A stretch of 64,000 nt of DNA from Spirosoma montaniterrae (GCF_001988955.1 NZ_CP014263.1:3628001-3692000); one strand, 5' to 3'; positions 1 to 9,281 are shown, numbered from the stretch's first letter. Translations and numbers: made by a program. The notes: a model not told the origin generated them from the sequence alone.

Positions 1-1
1 C

Positions 2-802
2 GACGGCTCGAAAGCTCTGTATTTCAACTGGTTCGACTTAGCCGTTTTCGATATTCACATGCTCCGTCGGCCCAACGCGGCTGACAACTATCCGGCGTAT
101 GTAGTGGCTGAGGCCGAGCAGCGATATGCCCGCTATACCGAGGCCGAACGCGAACACCTTGCGGGGGTAGTGATGTTCGGCATTCCGGGCGAAGAACGGC
201 AGACAATTCCAAAAATGCGCGACAAACTGGCCCTCTACAACGACATCGACCACGCGGCCCTCCGCAGTAATCTGATCGATTTCCTGCGCGAGATTACGCC
301 CGTAGCCGACGAACTGGGCATTCGCATGGCGATTCATCCCGACGATCCGCCGTTCGATATTCTGGGGCTGCCGCGCATTGCCTGCCGTGCTGACGACTTC
401 GCCCAACTGCTTTCGGCGGTGCCGAACGAGAGTAATGGCGTGTGTTTCTGTACCGGCTCGCTGGGGGCCAATCCGACCAATGATCTGGTTGAGATGGCAA
501 AGCAGATTGGCACGAAGATTCATTTTGTACACCTGCGTAACGTAAAGAAAGACGAACACGGCAACTTTTTCGAGGACGATCACCTCGGTGGCGACGTAGA
601 CATGTACGGCGTGATGCGCGAGATTCTGCGGATTCAGCAGCAGGTGGCCGAGCCGATTCCGTTCCGGCCCGACCACGGCCATCAAATGCTCGACGATCTG
701 CACAAAACTACCAACCCTGGCTACTCGTGCATTGGCCGGATGCGCGGCCTTGCCGAACTGCGTGGCCTGGAGTTAGGCATCTGCCGCGCCGAAGGATGGT
801 AA
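2..802 (+). CDS. uxuA: Mannonate dehydratase, 3' part only
   Basis: UxuA dehydrates D-mannonate to 2-keto-3-deoxy-D-gluconate in the cytoplasm, the step after fructuronate reduction in glucuronate breakdown. The open frame runs from the first bases of the window with no stop upstream, so the true start lies outside; about 266 C-terminal residues of a protein usually near 390-400 are present. The metal-site motifs of this TIM-barrel family are visible: MAIHPDDPP, VCFCTGSLG, FVHLRNV and FRPDHGHQM. It ends with TAA just before a 28-bp inverted repeat and is followed by uxaC, so the two probably form a uronate operon. The family call is secure; only the 5' end is missing. Confidence 0.95.
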   Translation, partial: DGSKALYFNWFDLAVFDIHMLRRPNAADNYPAYVVAEAEQRYARYTEAEREHLAGVVMFGIPGEERQTIPKMRDKLALYNDIDHAALRSNLIDFLREITPVADELGIRMAIHPDDPPFDILGLPRIACRADDFAQLLSAVPNESNGVCFCTGSLGANPTNDLVEMAKQIGTKIHFVHLRNVKKDEHGNFFEDDHLGGDVDMYGVMREILRIQQQVAEPIPFRPDHGHQMLDDLHKTTNPGYSCIGRMRGLAELRGLELGICRAEGW

Positions 803-877
803 TTTAGTGATGAGTGATGAACGATGAGTGTTTGCGTCAGCCTACTCATCACTCATCGTTCATCACTCATCACTAAA
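803..877. repeat. Perfect 28-bp inverted repeat between uxuA and uxaC
   Basis: Arms 803-830 and 850-877 are exact reverse complements made of TGATGAGTGATGAACGATGAG-type sequence, with a 19-nt loop (831-849). The left arm starts one base after the uxuA stop and the right arm ends 24 bases before the uxaC start. A partial third copy of the arm (ACTCATCACTAAAAAA) follows at 882-896. The transcript would fold into a very stable hairpin inside the putative operon, so it could be a terminator or attenuator or protect the mRNA 3' end. The loop contains GCGTCAG, also present in reverse complement in the palindrome at 22527. The structure is certain and its role is inferred. Confidence 0.9.
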
Positions 878-901
878 AAATACTCATCACTAAAAAAGAT
901 T

Positions 902-2350
902 ATGACAACGACGACGCAACCTTTTATTAGCGAAGATTTTGTGCTGGAGAACGACTATGCCCGGTCGCTGTATTTCGACTATGTACAGCACCTGCCAATT
1001 GTTGATTACCATAATCACCTCCCGCCCGACGAAGTAGCGAACAACAGACGATACGCCAACCTGACCGAAATCTGGCTAAAGGGCGACCACTATAAATGGC
1101 GGGCCATGCGCACCAACGGCGTACCCGAATCGCACATTACGGGCGAACAGGACGACTGGACCAAGTTCCGGGCGTGGGCGCAGACGGTGCCGTACACCAT
1201 GCGTAATCCACTTTACCACTGGACGCACATGGAGTTGGCTAAACCATTTGGTATCAGCAAGTTGCTGAACGCAGACACGGCACGGTCCATTTACGATTCC
1301 TGCAATGAGCAGTTGCAGAACCGCTGGTCGGCGCGGGCGTTGCTCGCTACCTACGACGTGCGCATCGTTTGCACTACCGACGACCCTACCGACGACCTGC
1401 GTTACCACCAGCAGATGCGGGCTGAATCGGGGCCAACCGAAGGCGAGGCACTGACCATGCTGCCCACCTTCCGGCCCGATGCCCTGCTACCTACCGCCGA
1501 CGTTACCGGCTGGCGCAAACGCATCGACGCGCTGACTGCGGCATCGGGCGTGGCTGTTACTGACCTCAACTCGTACCTGGAAGCGATGGCCCGGCGCATT
1601 GCCACCTTCGACGCGCTGGGATGCCGGGCTTCAGACCACGGCCTGGAGCAGATGCCGCCCGTTGCCGAACGCAGCACGGCACTCGAAACCGCCTTTAAGC
1701 AATTGGTGGCCGGGCAAACGCCCACCGATGCGGGGGTATTTGAGCAGTTACAGGGGTATTTATTGCTCGAACTTTGTCGCGAATACCACAGGCGCGGCTG
1801 GGTGCAGCAGTTTCACCTCGGTGCATTGCGCAATGCCAATACACGGCTATTCAGGCGCATGGGACCGAACGTGGGGGGCGACTCCATCAGCGACCTGCCA
1901 CAAGTACACCGGCTCGCGCTTTTCTTAGATGCCCTCGACCAAACCGACCAGCTTACCAAAACGGTGCTGTATAACCTGAACCCGGCTGATAACGAAGCCT
2001 TTGCTACCATGATCGGTAATTTTCAGGGTGGCATGACGATGGCAGGCAGCATTCCGGGCAAACTGCAATGGGGTAGCGGCTGGTGGTTCCTCGATCAGAA
2101 AGACGGCATGGAAGCACAGATCAACGCCCTCTCGAACATGGGCCTGCTCAGTCAGTTCATCGGCATGGTGACCGATTCGCGCAGTTTCCTGTCGTTCTCC
2201 CGGCACGACTACTTCCGGCGAATTTTGTGTAATTTGCTGGGAAAAGACATCCACAAAGGACTGTTACCCAACGACCTACCCTGGCTGGGACAAATAGCCG
2301 CCAACATCTCATACCACAATACGATTCGTTATTTTAGCTGGGAGAAGTAG
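902..2350 (+). CDS. uxaC: Uronate (glucuronate/galacturonate) isomerase
   Basis: UxaC interconverts D-glucuronate and D-fructuronate, or D-galacturonate and D-tagaturonate, in the cytoplasm. The chosen ATG at 902 gives 482 residues, close to the usual 465-475. The same frame is open further upstream to an ATG at 824, but that would translate the inverted repeat at 803-877 and is unlikely. Amidohydrolase-fold markers are HNH at residues 37-39 in DYHNHLPP, the TTDDPTDDLRYH segment, FHLGALRNANTRLFRRMGP, and TDSRSFLSFSRHDYFRRIL near the C-terminus. The gene sits between uxuA and a GMC oxidoreductase. The assignment is secure. Confidence 0.96.
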   Translation: MTTTTQPFISEDFVLENDYARSLYFDYVQHLPIVDYHNHLPPDEVANNRRYANLTEIWLKGDHYKWRAMRTNGVPESHITGEQDDWTKFRAWAQTVPYTMRNPLYHWTHMELAKPFGISKLLNADTARSIYDSCNEQLQNRWSARALLATYDVRIVCTTDDPTDDLRYHQQMRAESGPTEGEALTMLPTFRPDALLPTADVTGWRKRIDALTAASGVAVTDLNSYLEAMARRIATFDALGCRASDHGLEQMPPVAERSTALETAFKQLVAGQTPTDAGVFEQLQGYLLLELCREYHRRGWVQQFHLGALRNANTRLFRRMGPNVGGDSISDLPQVHRLALFLDALDQTDQLTKTVLYNLNPADNEAFATMIGNFQGGMTMAGSIPGKLQWGSGWWFLDQKDGMEAQINALSNMGLLSQFIGMVTDSRSFLSFSRHDYFRRILCNLLGKDIHKGLLPNDLPWLGQIAANISYHNTIRYFSWEK

Positions 2351-2391
2351 CGCAGACTGGCGAGAGCCGGTCATCACAACAATATACAACG

Positions 2392-4107
2392 ATGAATCGC
2401 AACATACGGGCAACCTCCAATCATACCGCACCGGCGGATCGTTACGACGCTATTGTTGTTGGCTCCGGCATTAGCGGGGGTTGGGCGGCTAAAGAGCTGA
2501 CACAAAAAGGATTGCGGGTGTTGCTGCTCGAACGCGGTCGGCCTGTAGAACACGTCACCGATTATTCAACGGCTATGCAGGCTCCGTGGGAGTTTCCGCA
2601 CCGGGGCCGCAAAACCTTCGACGACACCGAAGCCTACCGCATTCAGTCGAAAAACTACGGCGTCGATGAAACGAATAAGCACTTCTACGTCAACGAGATC
2701 GAGAACCCCTACGTGCAAACCCAGCCCAACGAGTTTGTGTGGGCGCGGGGACATCAGGTGGGCGGGCGGTCGCTGACGTGGGGGCGGCAGTGTTATCGCT
2801 GGAGCGATCTGGATTTTGAAGCAAATCTGAAAGAGACTATTGGCGTCGACTGGCCCATTCGCTACGCCGACATCGCACCCTGGTACACCTACGTCGAAAA
2901 ATTCGTTGGTATCAGCGGGAGTCGCGAAGGCATGGCGCATTTGCCCGACAGCGAATTTCTGCCGCCAATGCCCATGAACTGCGCCGAAAAACACCTCTCG
3001 GCAACGGTAGCCAAAACCTACGCCGACCGGCGCGTCATCATCGGGCGCGTAGCCAATCTGACGCAGCCCAAAATAGCCCGGGGCGTGTGCCAGTTCCGCA
3101 ATCTCTGCGACCGGGGTTGCCCTTTCGGTGGTTATTTTAGTTCTAATGCAGCTACGTTACCCGTAGCCGCAGCAACAGGGCGGCTTACCCTGCGCCCGCA
3201 CAGCATCGTAACGGAGGTATTGTATGACGACCGCACCAAACGGGCCAAAGGCGTGGCGGTGCTGGATGCCGAAACAGGCAAAACCTACGAGTACTTCTCA
3301 CGAATTCTGTTCCTCAATGCCAGCACCATCAGTACGGCATTTCTGATGCTGCGTTCTACCTCAGCCCGCTTTCCAAACGGATTAGGCAACGACTCCGGGG
3401 AGTTGGGGCGCAACCTGATGACGCACTCAAAAATCAACGTGCGGGGCCATTATGAGGGGTTTTTAGATCAGTATACGTTTGGTCGGCGGGCCAATGGCAT
3501 TTACGTACCGCGTTTCCGCAATGTCGCCAAAGCGCACCCCGATTTCCGGCGGGGTTATAACTACCAGGGCGGAGCCAGCCGACCGCGTACCTCGCCAGCC
3601 GATGTGCAGGCCGGTTTTGGAGCCGATCTGAAAGAGGCACTGACCAAGCCCGCACCTTACTGGAATGTGGGGCTAACCGGCTTCGGCGAACAACTCCCCG
3701 ACCCGGCCAACGTAGTGCGCGTAAGTCAGACGGTGAAAGACAAGTGGGGTCTGCCCGTGCCTGAACTGACGTGGCGGTGGTTGCCCAACGACATTGCCAT
3801 GATGACCGACGCGGCCCGCGAAGCCACGGCCATGCTCGACGCTGCCGGTTGCCGCAACATAGTGGCCGAACCCATCAGCCAACTACGCTCTACGGTCCAC
3901 GAAATGGGTACTGCCCGCATGGGCCGCGATCCAAAAACGAGCGTACTGAATGCCCATAATCAGATTCATGCCTGCAAAAACGTGTTCGTTACCGATGGTG
4001 CCTGCATGACCTCCGCATCCTGCGTAAACCCTTCGCTGACCTACATGGCCCTGACCGCCCGCGCGGCTGACTTTGCCGTAAAAGAGCTGAAGCGACAGAA
4101 TTTGTAA
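2392..4107 (+). CDS. GMC family FAD-dependent oxidoreductase
   Basis: A 571-residue flavoprotein that oxidises an alcohol or sugar hydroxyl. The dinucleotide-binding loop GSGISGG is at residues 24-30, followed by the LLLERGR strand. The C-terminal catalytic region has VHEMGTARMG (His near 503) and SASCVNPSLTYMALTARAAD (Asn of the His-Asn pair near 545). A cysteine-containing stretch, CQFRNLCDRGCPFGG, lies in the middle. There is no clear signal peptide. It follows uxaC by 41 bases and probably shares its transcript, which suggests a sugar or sugar-acid substrate such as gluconate or a glucoside 3-hydroxyl. Family is certain, substrate unknown; the choline oxidase and gluconate 2-dehydrogenase branches cannot be separated by eye. 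Confidence 0.88.
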   Translation: MNRNIRATSNHTAPADRYDAIVVGSGISGGWAAKELTQKGLRVLLLERGRPVEHVTDYSTAMQAPWEFPHRGRKTFDDTEAYRIQSKNYGVDETNKHFYVNEIENPYVQTQPNEFVWARGHQVGGRSLTWGRQCYRWSDLDFEANLKETIGVDWPIRYADIAPWYTYVEKFVGISGSREGMAHLPDSEFLPPMPMNCAEKHLSATVAKTYADRRVIIGRVANLTQPKIARGVCQFRNLCDRGCPFGGYFSSNAATLPVAAATGRLTLRPHSIVTEVLYDDRTKRAKGVAVLDAETGKTYEYFSRILFLNASTISTAFLMLRSTSARFPNGLGNDSGELGRNLMTHSKINVRGHYEGFLDQYTFGRRANGIYVPRFRNVAKAHPDFRRGYNYQGGASRPRTSPADVQAGFGADLKEALTKPAPYWNVGLTGFGEQLPDPANVVRVSQTVKDKWGLPVPELTWRWLPNDIAMMTDAAREATAMLDAAGCRNIVAEPISQLRSTVHEMGTARMGRDPKTSVLNAHNQIHACKNVFVTDGACMTSASCVNPSLTYMALTARAADFAVKELKRQNL

Positions 4108-4113
4108 ACTATC

Positions 4114-4167
4114 TCAAAGCAAACCCAAGTGTTCTATTAAGAATTCCAGTAGACGATGTTTCGTCAT
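4114..4167 (-). pseudogene. Relict 5' end of a copy of the SASA esterase gene
   Basis: About 43 bases around 4146-4188 repeat the sequence around the start codon of the large esterase gene (8364-8406) almost exactly, including the ATG and the next six codons (MTKHRLL). Here the frame diverges after codon 7 and stops at codon 18. With the neighbouring lipoprotein gene also duplicated, this looks like the truncated end of a tandem duplication of the unit lipoprotein gene plus esterase start. It is unlikely to be a functional gene. Confidence 0.6.
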
Positions 4168-4221
4168 GCGCAATGAACGTTAAAAGTGAACGGTTGGGAA
4201 AATTTATTGGACGATCTGGGG

Positions 4222-5064
4222 TCAAATACCAGTATACACCAATCTCTTTACAGTTAATTTATTACCGCCCCACAAATAAGGCGGCTCGCCTGTTTTACCA
4301 TTAAATATTTCTGTTGTCACCAAGTCATTTTTATCAAACTCGTAGGAATACCGCCCTACGTAGACATTGGGATATGTTCTAAATGGCCCATTTTGTTGGA
4401 TGGTATAGCCTACAAGAAGGTTGCGTGATATTTTGCCAAAGAAAGTCTTGATTGGGACAAGTCCTGATTTAGTTAAATCGAACTCATTTTTAATTGTATG
4501 ACTCGGACCTCCATCATGATCCTCCATGAGTATTTCTGTTTCATTTCCGTTGTTCACACTATATGTCAAATACTCACCTTTCCGACTAATCACATAGCCT
4601 TCGTCGTTGTAAGTGACCTTAGTATAGCCTTGCTCCTCTGCAAACCCCCGACTATCAAGGGCCAACCGTTGCGTCGTTACCCGCTTGGGTACTGTGTTCA
4701 GGGCCACCCGACGGATGTTCACCGCACTACCAACATACTCGTAGTAGATCGAATCAGTCCGCTCGGTCATGCTGGATGCCCCGAAATACTGGTTGTACTC
4801 GCTTAGAATCCGGCCCTGTTTGTCGTAGCTGTAGCTGCTCTGCTGCACCATACCCACCCGATACGACTGCCCCTCGACTACCACCGTTTCTTCCTCCAGC
4901 CGGGAAGGTTGGCTGGGGCTGATAAGTTCTTTGATGGTCTGGCGGGCCACCCGCACACTATCCGAGACTGCCGGGCCAGCCACCGGGTCGGTGGTTTTTT
5001 GGCAGCCCCCGCAGCCCATCAGCAGGGCCACCACAAACAGATTATACACACAAACAGATTTCAT
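4222..5064 (-). CDS. Hypothetical lipoprotein, paralogue of the 8424-9281 gene
   Basis: 280 residues, function unknown. The N-terminus MKSVCVYNLFVVALLMGCGG is a signal peptide II with a lipobox (LLMGC), so the mature protein should be lipid-anchored. The body has YSYDKQGRILSEYNQYF and YEFDKNDLVTTEIF, short tyrosine-rich segments of the kind seen in Bacteroidota proteins with YD/RHS-like beta hairpins. Roughly the first 160 residues are nearly identical, also in DNA, to the gene at 8424-9281; after that the two differ strongly. It lies downstream of the SASA esterase on the same strand, separated by a strong hairpin. Confidence 0.75.
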   Translation of the reverse strand: MKSVCVYNLFVVALLMGCGGCQKTTDPVAGPAVSDSVRVARQTIKELISPSQPSRLEEETVVVEGQSYRVGMVQQSSYSYDKQGRILSEYNQYFGASSMTERTDSIYYEYVGSAVNIRRVALNTVPKRVTTQRLALDSRGFAEEQGYTKVTYNDEGYVISRKGEYLTYSVNNGNETEILMEDHDGGPSHTIKNEFDLTKSGLVPIKTFFGKISRNLLVGYTIQQNGPFRTYPNVYVGRYSYEFDKNDLVTTEIFNGKTGEPPYLWGGNKLTVKRLVYTGI

Positions 5065-5078
5065 AGTCGTAAGGCAAG
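4641..5078. repeat. Near-identical duplicated segment, copy 1 (copy 2 at 8857-9294)
   Basis: About 438 bases covering the 5' half and upstream 14 bases of the lipoprotein gene match 8857-9294 with only scattered substitutions (for example AAGGGCC against AAGAGCC near 4657/8873). Similarity falls off sharply at the AACCCCCGACTATCAAG junction on the gene-internal side, and just after TAGTCGTAAGGCAAG on the upstream side. Both copies have the same orientation. A recent duplication or gene conversion fits. Confidence 0.85.
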
Positions 5079-5127
5079 TTTTTCACTGTGGAAAAACGTA
5101 AGTGGAAAAATTATGAAGCGCGTGAAA

Positions 5128-5162
5128 ATGCATGAAGCCGGCGTGTTTCCGGCTTCATGCAT
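5128..5162 (-). terminator. Hairpin terminator of the SASA esterase gene
   Basis: Perfect 14-bp arms ATGCATGAAGCCGG (5128-5141) and its complement (5149-5162) with a 7-nt loop. On the minus strand the stem lies 21 bases after the end of the esterase gene and is followed by TTTTC, so it fits an intrinsic terminator that separates the esterase from the downstream lipoprotein gene. Confidence 0.75.
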
Positions 5163-5182
5163 GAGGGAAAAATATGGCTTCG

Positions 5183-8100
5183 CTAAGGCTTTATCAGAAT
5201 CAACTTACTGGCCCGTTTGCCATTGCTGTGTACCGTTACAACGGCTGAACCGACAAATTTGCCCTGTAAATCAACAGCTTTCGTTTCTTTGTAGCCCGTT
5301 CCAATACCATCGGACTGCCAGAGCACGTGTCCTAACAGATTAGTAATCTGCACGGCATACGCTGCATTCAGGGACGTTACAAACTCCAGTTCAAACTGCC
5401 CACTACTCGGATTAGGCCGCACCAATAGGTCGACTTCGCCAACTGTTGGCTCGACCGTTACGGTACTGGCTTTCCGACCGCCCGACATATTGCAACCGTT
5501 AGTGAACTGGATGTTAATCTGATTACCACCTTGCGAGGCTGTACCAGTCACAGTACGGCCCTGTCGGGCATCGCCAGGAAAAGTATGGGTTGCCGTTGTG
5601 TTCGGGTTCATTGTACCACCGAAGATGCCGGGCAGGGTCACGCTGACCGCTGAGTTGTTACTACTGTTGAAACGGTATTGCAACACACCCGAACCACAAT
5701 CGTAGCTAACTACCTGAAAGGTCAGCGAACCACTGCCCGAAGGCGGAGTTTGGGGCGGCTCTGTAGTACCCCCCGACAAGTTGCAGCCATTCGTGAATTG
5801 AATATTGACTTGACTCCCGTCCTGCGAAGCAGTACCCGTTACGGTGCGGCCCTGCCGGGCATCAGCCGGGAAAGTGTGCGTTGCCACCGTATTCGGGTTC
5901 ATCGTGCCACCGAAGATGCCGGGCAAAGTCACGTTGACGGGCGAGTTATTGCTACTGTTAAAACGGTATTGTAATACGCCCGTGTTGCAGTTATAGCTAA
6001 CAATCTGAAAGGTTAGCGGGCCGCTGCCCGAAGGTGGGTTGGTGGTAGGTGGCGGGGTTTGCGTTTGTGAGCCACCTGTACAACCGCTCACCGTTTTAGG
6101 CGAACCGTTCATATCTCCGTTTACCCCGCAGATACGTACCGAGATGGTATGATTCTGCCCATTCTTCCAGGACGCATTGGCCGGAAACTGATACTGAAAA
6201 CCATGATACCGGGCCGCCGGGTTGTTGCCAAAGTGGGGTACTAAATCCTGCCGGTCGCCAGTAGCGGTTAAGCCCGAATACGTTTTCACGCCGTCTACGT
6301 AAATATCGTAAGTAACGGGCTGACTCAAGTTGTTCTGATCCAACGCCCAACCACTTACACCATTGCAATCGGCAAAATCCAGTGCCGAATTGGGGTTACT
6401 TACCGAACAGGAACCTGAGCCTGTAGGCGGGTTAGGGGTGCCGGGGTCGGTTGTTCCGCCCTGCATGTTGCAACCGTTGGTGAACTGGATGTTGATTTGG
6501 CTACCGCCCTGCGATGCGGTGCCGGTTATGGTACGCCCCTGCCGCGCATCGCCCGGAAAGGTGTGAGTTGCTACGGTATTCGGGTTCATCGTGCCCCCAA
6601 AAATACCCGGCAAGGTCACGCTGACGGGCGAGTTGTCGTTGCTGTTGAAACGGTATTGCAATACGCCCGTGTTGCAGTCGTAGCTCACGATTTGGAAAGC
6701 CAAAGGCCCGCTGCCCGTGGGCGGGTTGGTGATAGGTGGTTCAGTAGTTGTATTGGCATCGGGCAGTACCAAACCGCCCAGCGCACAAGTGCCATTGCCG
6801 TAATCGATGCAAACCAGCGGGTCGGTAATGCCATCGGGCATGGTAGTGCCAAAACCTGCCGGGCTGTTTAAATCGACCCGCCCGCCATTGCCACTGAACC
6901 AGACATACTGTGCGCCCGGCGGCAGGGGTGTTGTAATATTACCGTTGGCATCGAGGTAAACGTCCTGCGGTTCTGTACCCAGCCGGGCAGGCCGAATCGG
7001 GTCGGTCAGCAACAGATTAGAAGTCTGAATGGCACTGAACCACGCATCGGCGGCTTTCACTAAGCCCTGCCCGGCTAAGTGGGTTGGTTCGCCCCCGCCC
7101 GATGCCCGTTCGGGGATGACATCAATATCAGGTCCCCGATAAATCCGCGACAGACCCGACGCGGTAATAACCTGCTCCTGCCCGGCCCGCACAAGTATAG
7201 TCGATTGGGTTTCCGCTTCTGTCTGCCGAGGGCTTACTCTATGATAAAAGAAAGATACACCTTCCAGCGTGGAGGTTTTGCCCACCATCCAGGCCAGTGG
7301 ATCATCACCAACGCGGGGCGGCAAATGTTCACGGGATTTGCTAATCACTGCGACAAGTTTGTCTTTATACTCATTGGCAGAATTGATTCGTTGCTCTTCC
7401 CACGCACTCTCACGCAACGCTTTAGCATCAGTTTCTCCTTGCAGCCACAACACCGCTCTGACCCCGTAAGTAGAGCCATAAAACTGAAGTGTATTTTTAA
7501 AGACACCATAAGGGGCACCGGGGTCATAATTGTTAGTAGTACCGATAGGAGCCCCCAGTGGACCAATTGCTGGGTTGGTTGATTCTTGCCAGGCTTTTAT
7601 AGTAATGCCACCCCAGGCCGCATTAAACAAAGCGACAGGAATCTTATACTGGTTTGCTATCTTTTCGCCAAAAGCCACCCAATACCACAAGGAATTGCCT
7701 AATGGAGCTATACCCGAATTTTGATTGCCGTAAGCCTCTTTGCCGGATGTTAAAGGAGAGAATACTGGTTTTCTAACATTAAACTGTGTTGCCAACTGGA
7801 TAGAGTTAGGGTCAGTCGCTGTTAGGAAATCGGCACCTATGAATTTATCAGGCTGTACCCTGACCGCATCTAAAAGCGGCAGGTTAACCACATTTTCATT
7901 CGAAATTTTGTTGGGTAATCCCTGTGCATTTGATTGCCCTGCAATAATAAACACTTCTCCTACACCAACTTTCATCGTTTTAGTTGATACGAACGTCACA
8001 ATCGCAGAAACAGATTTCAGGGTAAGTTGATACCAACCGGCACTGATTGTTTTTTCACCCGAAAAGCTTTTTGTTCCTCCCTGACCCGTCAGCATAGTTA

Positions 8101-8386
8101 ATGGTATGGTCTGAGCGGGCAAACCCATATCATTTCCGTTTAAGTCTAATCTCTTGAGTTCTGCGGAAATCGTGGGGTTAACATAGAATATACCTCCAAT
8201 AAAGGAGCCTCTGATTGACAGTTTTGCCGATCCATCTGTTCCTCTCTGATAAACCGCACCTACTACAGGTGACGTTATGTTCCAGGAGGACCTGAATAGA
8301 TCTTGGAGGTTTCGAACAACCTGACCATGACCCGCTGTGTTCATGAAAATACAGCAAAGGAGTACCAGTAGACGATGTTTCGTCAT
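5183..8386 (-). CDS. Secreted SASA-type carbohydrate esterase with three repeats and a T9SS sorting tail
   Basis: 1067 residues. An N-terminal signal peptide (about 1-21, ending NTAGHG) is followed by a sialate O-acetylesterase-like SGNH domain: nucleophile motif EVFIIAGQSNAQG near 144-156, NAAWGGITIKAW, LWLQGETDA, and a probable catalytic His in EPTHLAGQG near 434. Residues about 555-642, 784-872 and 880-968 are three close repeats, each starting GSG(P/S)L(A/T)FQ(I/V)VSY and ending FTNGCN. Between the first and second lies an unrelated module with VSGWALDQNNLSQPVTYDIY. About 980-1067 is a type IX sorting domain (LVRPNPSSGQFELEF). Likely role: surface or secreted deacetylation of plant or host glycans. 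Substrate unknown. Confidence 0.85.
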   Translation of the reverse strand: MTKHRLLVLLCCIFMNTAGHGQVVRNLQDLFRSSWNITSPVVGAVYQRGTDGSAKLSIRGSFIGGIFYVNPTISAELKRLDLNGNDMGLPAQTIPLTMLTGQGGTKSFSGEKTISAGWYQLTLKSVSAIVTFVSTKTMKVGVGEVFIIAGQSNAQGLPNKISNENVVNLPLLDAVRVQPDKFIGADFLTATDPNSIQLATQFNVRKPVFSPLTSGKEAYGNQNSGIAPLGNSLWYWVAFGEKIANQYKIPVALFNAAWGGITIKAWQESTNPAIGPLGAPIGTTNNYDPGAPYGVFKNTLQFYGSTYGVRAVLWLQGETDAKALRESAWEEQRINSANEYKDKLVAVISKSREHLPPRVGDDPLAWMVGKTSTLEGVSFFYHRVSPRQTEAETQSTILVRAGQEQVITASGLSRIYRGPDIDVIPERASGGGEPTHLAGQGLVKAADAWFSAIQTSNLLLTDPIRPARLGTEPQDVYLDANGNITTPLPPGAQYVWFSGNGGRVDLNSPAGFGTTMPDGITDPLVCIDYGNGTCALGGLVLPDANTTTEPPITNPPTGSGPLAFQIVSYDCNTGVLQYRFNSNDNSPVSVTLPGIFGGTMNPNTVATHTFPGDARQGRTITGTASQGGSQINIQFTNGCNMQGGTTDPGTPNPPTGSGSCSVSNPNSALDFADCNGVSGWALDQNNLSQPVTYDIYVDGVKTYSGLTATGDRQDLVPHFGNNPAARYHGFQYQFPANASWKNGQNHTISVRICGVNGDMNGSPKTVSGCTGGSQTQTPPPTTNPPSGSGPLTFQIVSYNCNTGVLQYRFNSSNNSPVNVTLPGIFGGTMNPNTVATHTFPADARQGRTVTGTASQDGSQVNIQFTNGCNLSGGTTEPPQTPPSGSGSLTFQVVSYDCGSGVLQYRFNSSNNSAVSVTLPGIFGGTMNPNTTATHTFPGDARQGRTVTGTASQGGNQINIQFTNGCNMSGGRKASTVTVEPTVGEVDLLVRPNPSSGQFELEFVTSLNAAYAVQITNLLGHVLWQSDGIGTGYKETKAVDLQGKFVGSAVVTVHSNGKRASKLILIKP
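5482..6720. repeat. Three coding repeats of about 260 bp inside the esterase gene
   Basis: Units at about 6460-6720, 5770-6033 and 5482-5745 encode roughly 85-residue modules that are alike at both DNA and protein level (LPGIFGGTMNPNT and HTFP(G/A)DARQGRT occur in each). The last two are adjacent; the first is separated by an unrelated module of about 110 residues and linkers. High DNA identity between units points to recent copying or homogenisation. They may be carbohydrate-binding or stalk domains. Confidence 0.85.
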
Positions 8387-8423
8387 GCGTAATGAACGTT
8401 AAAGTGACAATTAGAAAAAACGA

Positions 8424-9281
8424 TTAACGGGGCGAGGAGACGTAGGAAAAATCAGTAGCTCTTATTGTATTATCACCAAATTCATACAGAGCAACACCTT
8501 CTATACTTCGTGCTATCTGGCGGACAATACGATTGTATTGATCATATTTATACCAATAAGTTGTTTTATATACATTCTTGTCAATACTATAGAAATTATC
8601 TCGGTCTATTGCAGTTTCTATAACCAGATTACGAGAAGGTTTTCCATAGATAGGCTGAATGCTTGGCAAACCTGCTTTCGTCAGGTCATAGGTGTTGCGA
8701 AAAATATAAGTCGGTGTCGATGGACTGGTCGATACTGACAACTCCAGCACATTCCCATTCTCAATCCTGGCAACAGTACGCCCGTACTCGTCCCGCAGAG
8801 CCAACAGATAGCCCTTCGCATCATAGGTCGCCACAAAGATCGTCGGCTGTTTTTCCGCAAACCCCCGACTATCAAGAGCCAACCGTTGCGTCGTTACCCG
8901 CTTGGGTACCGTGTTCAGGGCCACCCGACGGATGTTCACCGCACTACCAACATACTCGTAGTAGATCGAATCAGTCCGCTCGGTCATGCTGGATGCCCCA
9001 AAATACTGGTTGTACTCGGTTAGAATCCGGCCCTGTTTGTCGTAGCTGTAGCTGCTCTGCTGTACCGTACCCACCCGATACGACTGCCCCTCCACCACCA
9101 CCGTTTCTTCCTCCAGCCGGGAGGGTTGGCTGGGGCTGATGAGTTCTTTGATGGTCTGGCGGGCCACCCGCACGCTATCCGAGACTGCCGGGCCAACCAC
9201 CGGGTCGGTGGTTTTTTGGCAGCCCCCGCAGCCCATCAGCAGGGCCACCACAAACAGATTATACACACAAACAGATTTCAT
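8424..9281 (-). CDS. Hypothetical lipoprotein, paralogue of the 4222-5064 gene
   Basis: 285 residues from the ATG at 9281, chosen because it begins the lipobox signal peptide (MKSVCVYNLF...LLMGCGG); the frame is open further upstream but without a sensible signal. The first half is almost the same as the 4222-5064 product. The second half keeps only scattered matches (FDLTK(S/A)GL against YDLTKAGL, GK(I/P)SRNL) and contains ATYDAKGYLLALRDEYGR and YKYDQYNRIVRQI. It ends 38 bases before the start of the esterase gene on the same strand, so the pair may be cotranscribed. Function unknown; lipid anchoring is inferred from the lipobox. Confidence 0.75.
   Translation of the reverse strand: MKSVCVYNLFVVALLMGCGGCQKTTDPVVGPAVSDSVRVARQTIKELISPSQPSRLEEETVVVEGQSYRVGTVQQSSYSYDKQGRILTEYNQYFGASSMTERTDSIYYEYVGSAVNIRRVALNTVPKRVTTQRLALDSRGFAEKQPTIFVATYDAKGYLLALRDEYGRTVARIENGNVLELSVSTSPSTPTYIFRNTYDLTKAGLPSIQPIYGKPSRNLVIETAIDRDNFYSIDKNVYKTTYWYKYDQYNRIVRQIARSIEGVALYEFGDNTIRATDFSYVSSPR

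Noticed and set aside
4498..4806. Plus-strand frame inside the lipoprotein gene
   Set aside because: It lies opposite a gene with a lipobox and a paralogue, and has no signal or motif of its own.
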